The notes beneath the pieces are model-generated. The model made no database searches. It saw only the letters and a program-made list of their open reading frames with translations, and was not told where the DNA came from. Positions 23,043-23,166 of a DNA stretch of 23,166 nucleotides are shown here, one piece after another. Each line of letters starts with the position of its first letter. Positions within the stretch are counted from its first letter, which is position 1. This DNA is from CAYMJK01 sp043101635 (GTDB lineage Bacteria; Planctomycetota; Phycisphaerae; Phycisphaerales; UBA1924). Position numbers and translations under genes: made by a program. The stretch covers positions 1 to 23,166 of the forward strand of contig JBICIE010000081.1 of the NCBI GenBank assembly GCA_043101635.1. The letters run 5' to 3'.

Positions 23043-23166
23043 CCAGTTCGGCTCGCGAGACTACCTGGCCTTTGCGGGCGCCGAGCTTGATGTGAGCGCC
23101 AGCGAGCACGGCTGGAGAGAGACGCGGCCGAAACTGCACGCGCCCGGCGCCACACCCGGCGTGATC
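22906..23166 (+). CDS. Third tandem copy of the secreted protein (5' part only)
   Basis: 87 codons are visible before the window ends. ATG 22906 overlaps the previous stop as ATGA; no strong Shine-Dalgarno sequence is present, so it probably depends on translation of the fused gene. The signal peptide has a Lys/Arg start (MKRM), a hydrophobic core (IAIALALGTVPPV) and a cut after LAQ. The mature part SDTGLFFKAPTTLSPAQPS is the same family as copies 1 and 2. Unlike copy 2, this copy has a complete signal peptide of its own. The C-terminal tail cannot be seen. Confidence 0.85.
   Translation, partial: MKRMIAIALALGTVPPVLAQSDTGLFFKAPTTLSPAQPSITVHLWAQFGSRDYLAFAGAELDVSASEHGWRETRPKLHAPGATPGVI

Overview
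The window is GC-rich, densely packed bacterial DNA that most resembles a planctomycete of the class Phycisphaerae. The evidence is a secreted protein ending in two Cys-containing dockerin-type calcium loops, several exported proteins ending in a Pro-Thr/Ala-Pro-Gly-Ala-Leu, hydrophobic, poly-Arg tail (a PEP-CTERM-like sorting signal), Gly-rich RRM proteins, and a 'GGTGVSPV'-type palindromic repeat. The taxonomy is inferred from these protein styles, not from a marker gene.

Layout. 1-519: 3' end of an M24 metallopeptidase. 662-3821 (minus): an operon of a DUF4287/DUF5655-type protein, an exported YtcJ-like amidohydrolase and prmC. 3909-5597 (plus): an AarF/UbiB-type kinase-like protein ending in a good terminator. 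5646-6281 (minus): a helical protein of unknown function. 6636-6956 (plus): an RRM protein with its own promoter and terminator. 7087-7602: a DoxX-like membrane protein. 7663-11751 (minus): a run of an HTH-like protein with a repeat-filled 3' half, a small acidic protein, an NTF2-like lipoprotein, a zinc alcohol dehydrogenase, a 22-codon mini-gene and a membrane TPR protein. 11752-12274: no gene, but a cluster of short palindromes. 12275-12556: a second RRM protein, a close paralogue of the first. 12643-15100 (minus): icd, a PIN-domain protein, a 78-residue protein and a SUI1/YciH-like factor in one tightly coupled operon. 15399-16952: two convergent secreted-protein genes, one dockerin-type and one PEP-CTERM-like, with a perfect hairpin terminator between them. 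17281-18729: a LACTB-like serine hydrolase. 18985-21558: a PHP-glycosyltransferase fusion. 21725-end: three tandem copies of a secreted sorting-tail protein, two of them fused in one reading frame.

Genes are joined mostly by tiny gaps. Seven junctions are 4-base ATGA or GTGA stop/start overlaps, so translational coupling seems to be the normal local mode. No phage, insertion sequence, CRISPR array, tRNA or rRNA was seen. The least ordinary material is: (i) the tandem, partly fused family with an internal sorting signal; (ii) a mobile-looking palindrome expressed inside icd; (iii) the PIN/78-residue/SUI1 cassette behind icd; (iv) palindrome clusters, one inside a coding frame; (v) the 22-codon mini-gene stitched between two genes by ATGA overlaps.
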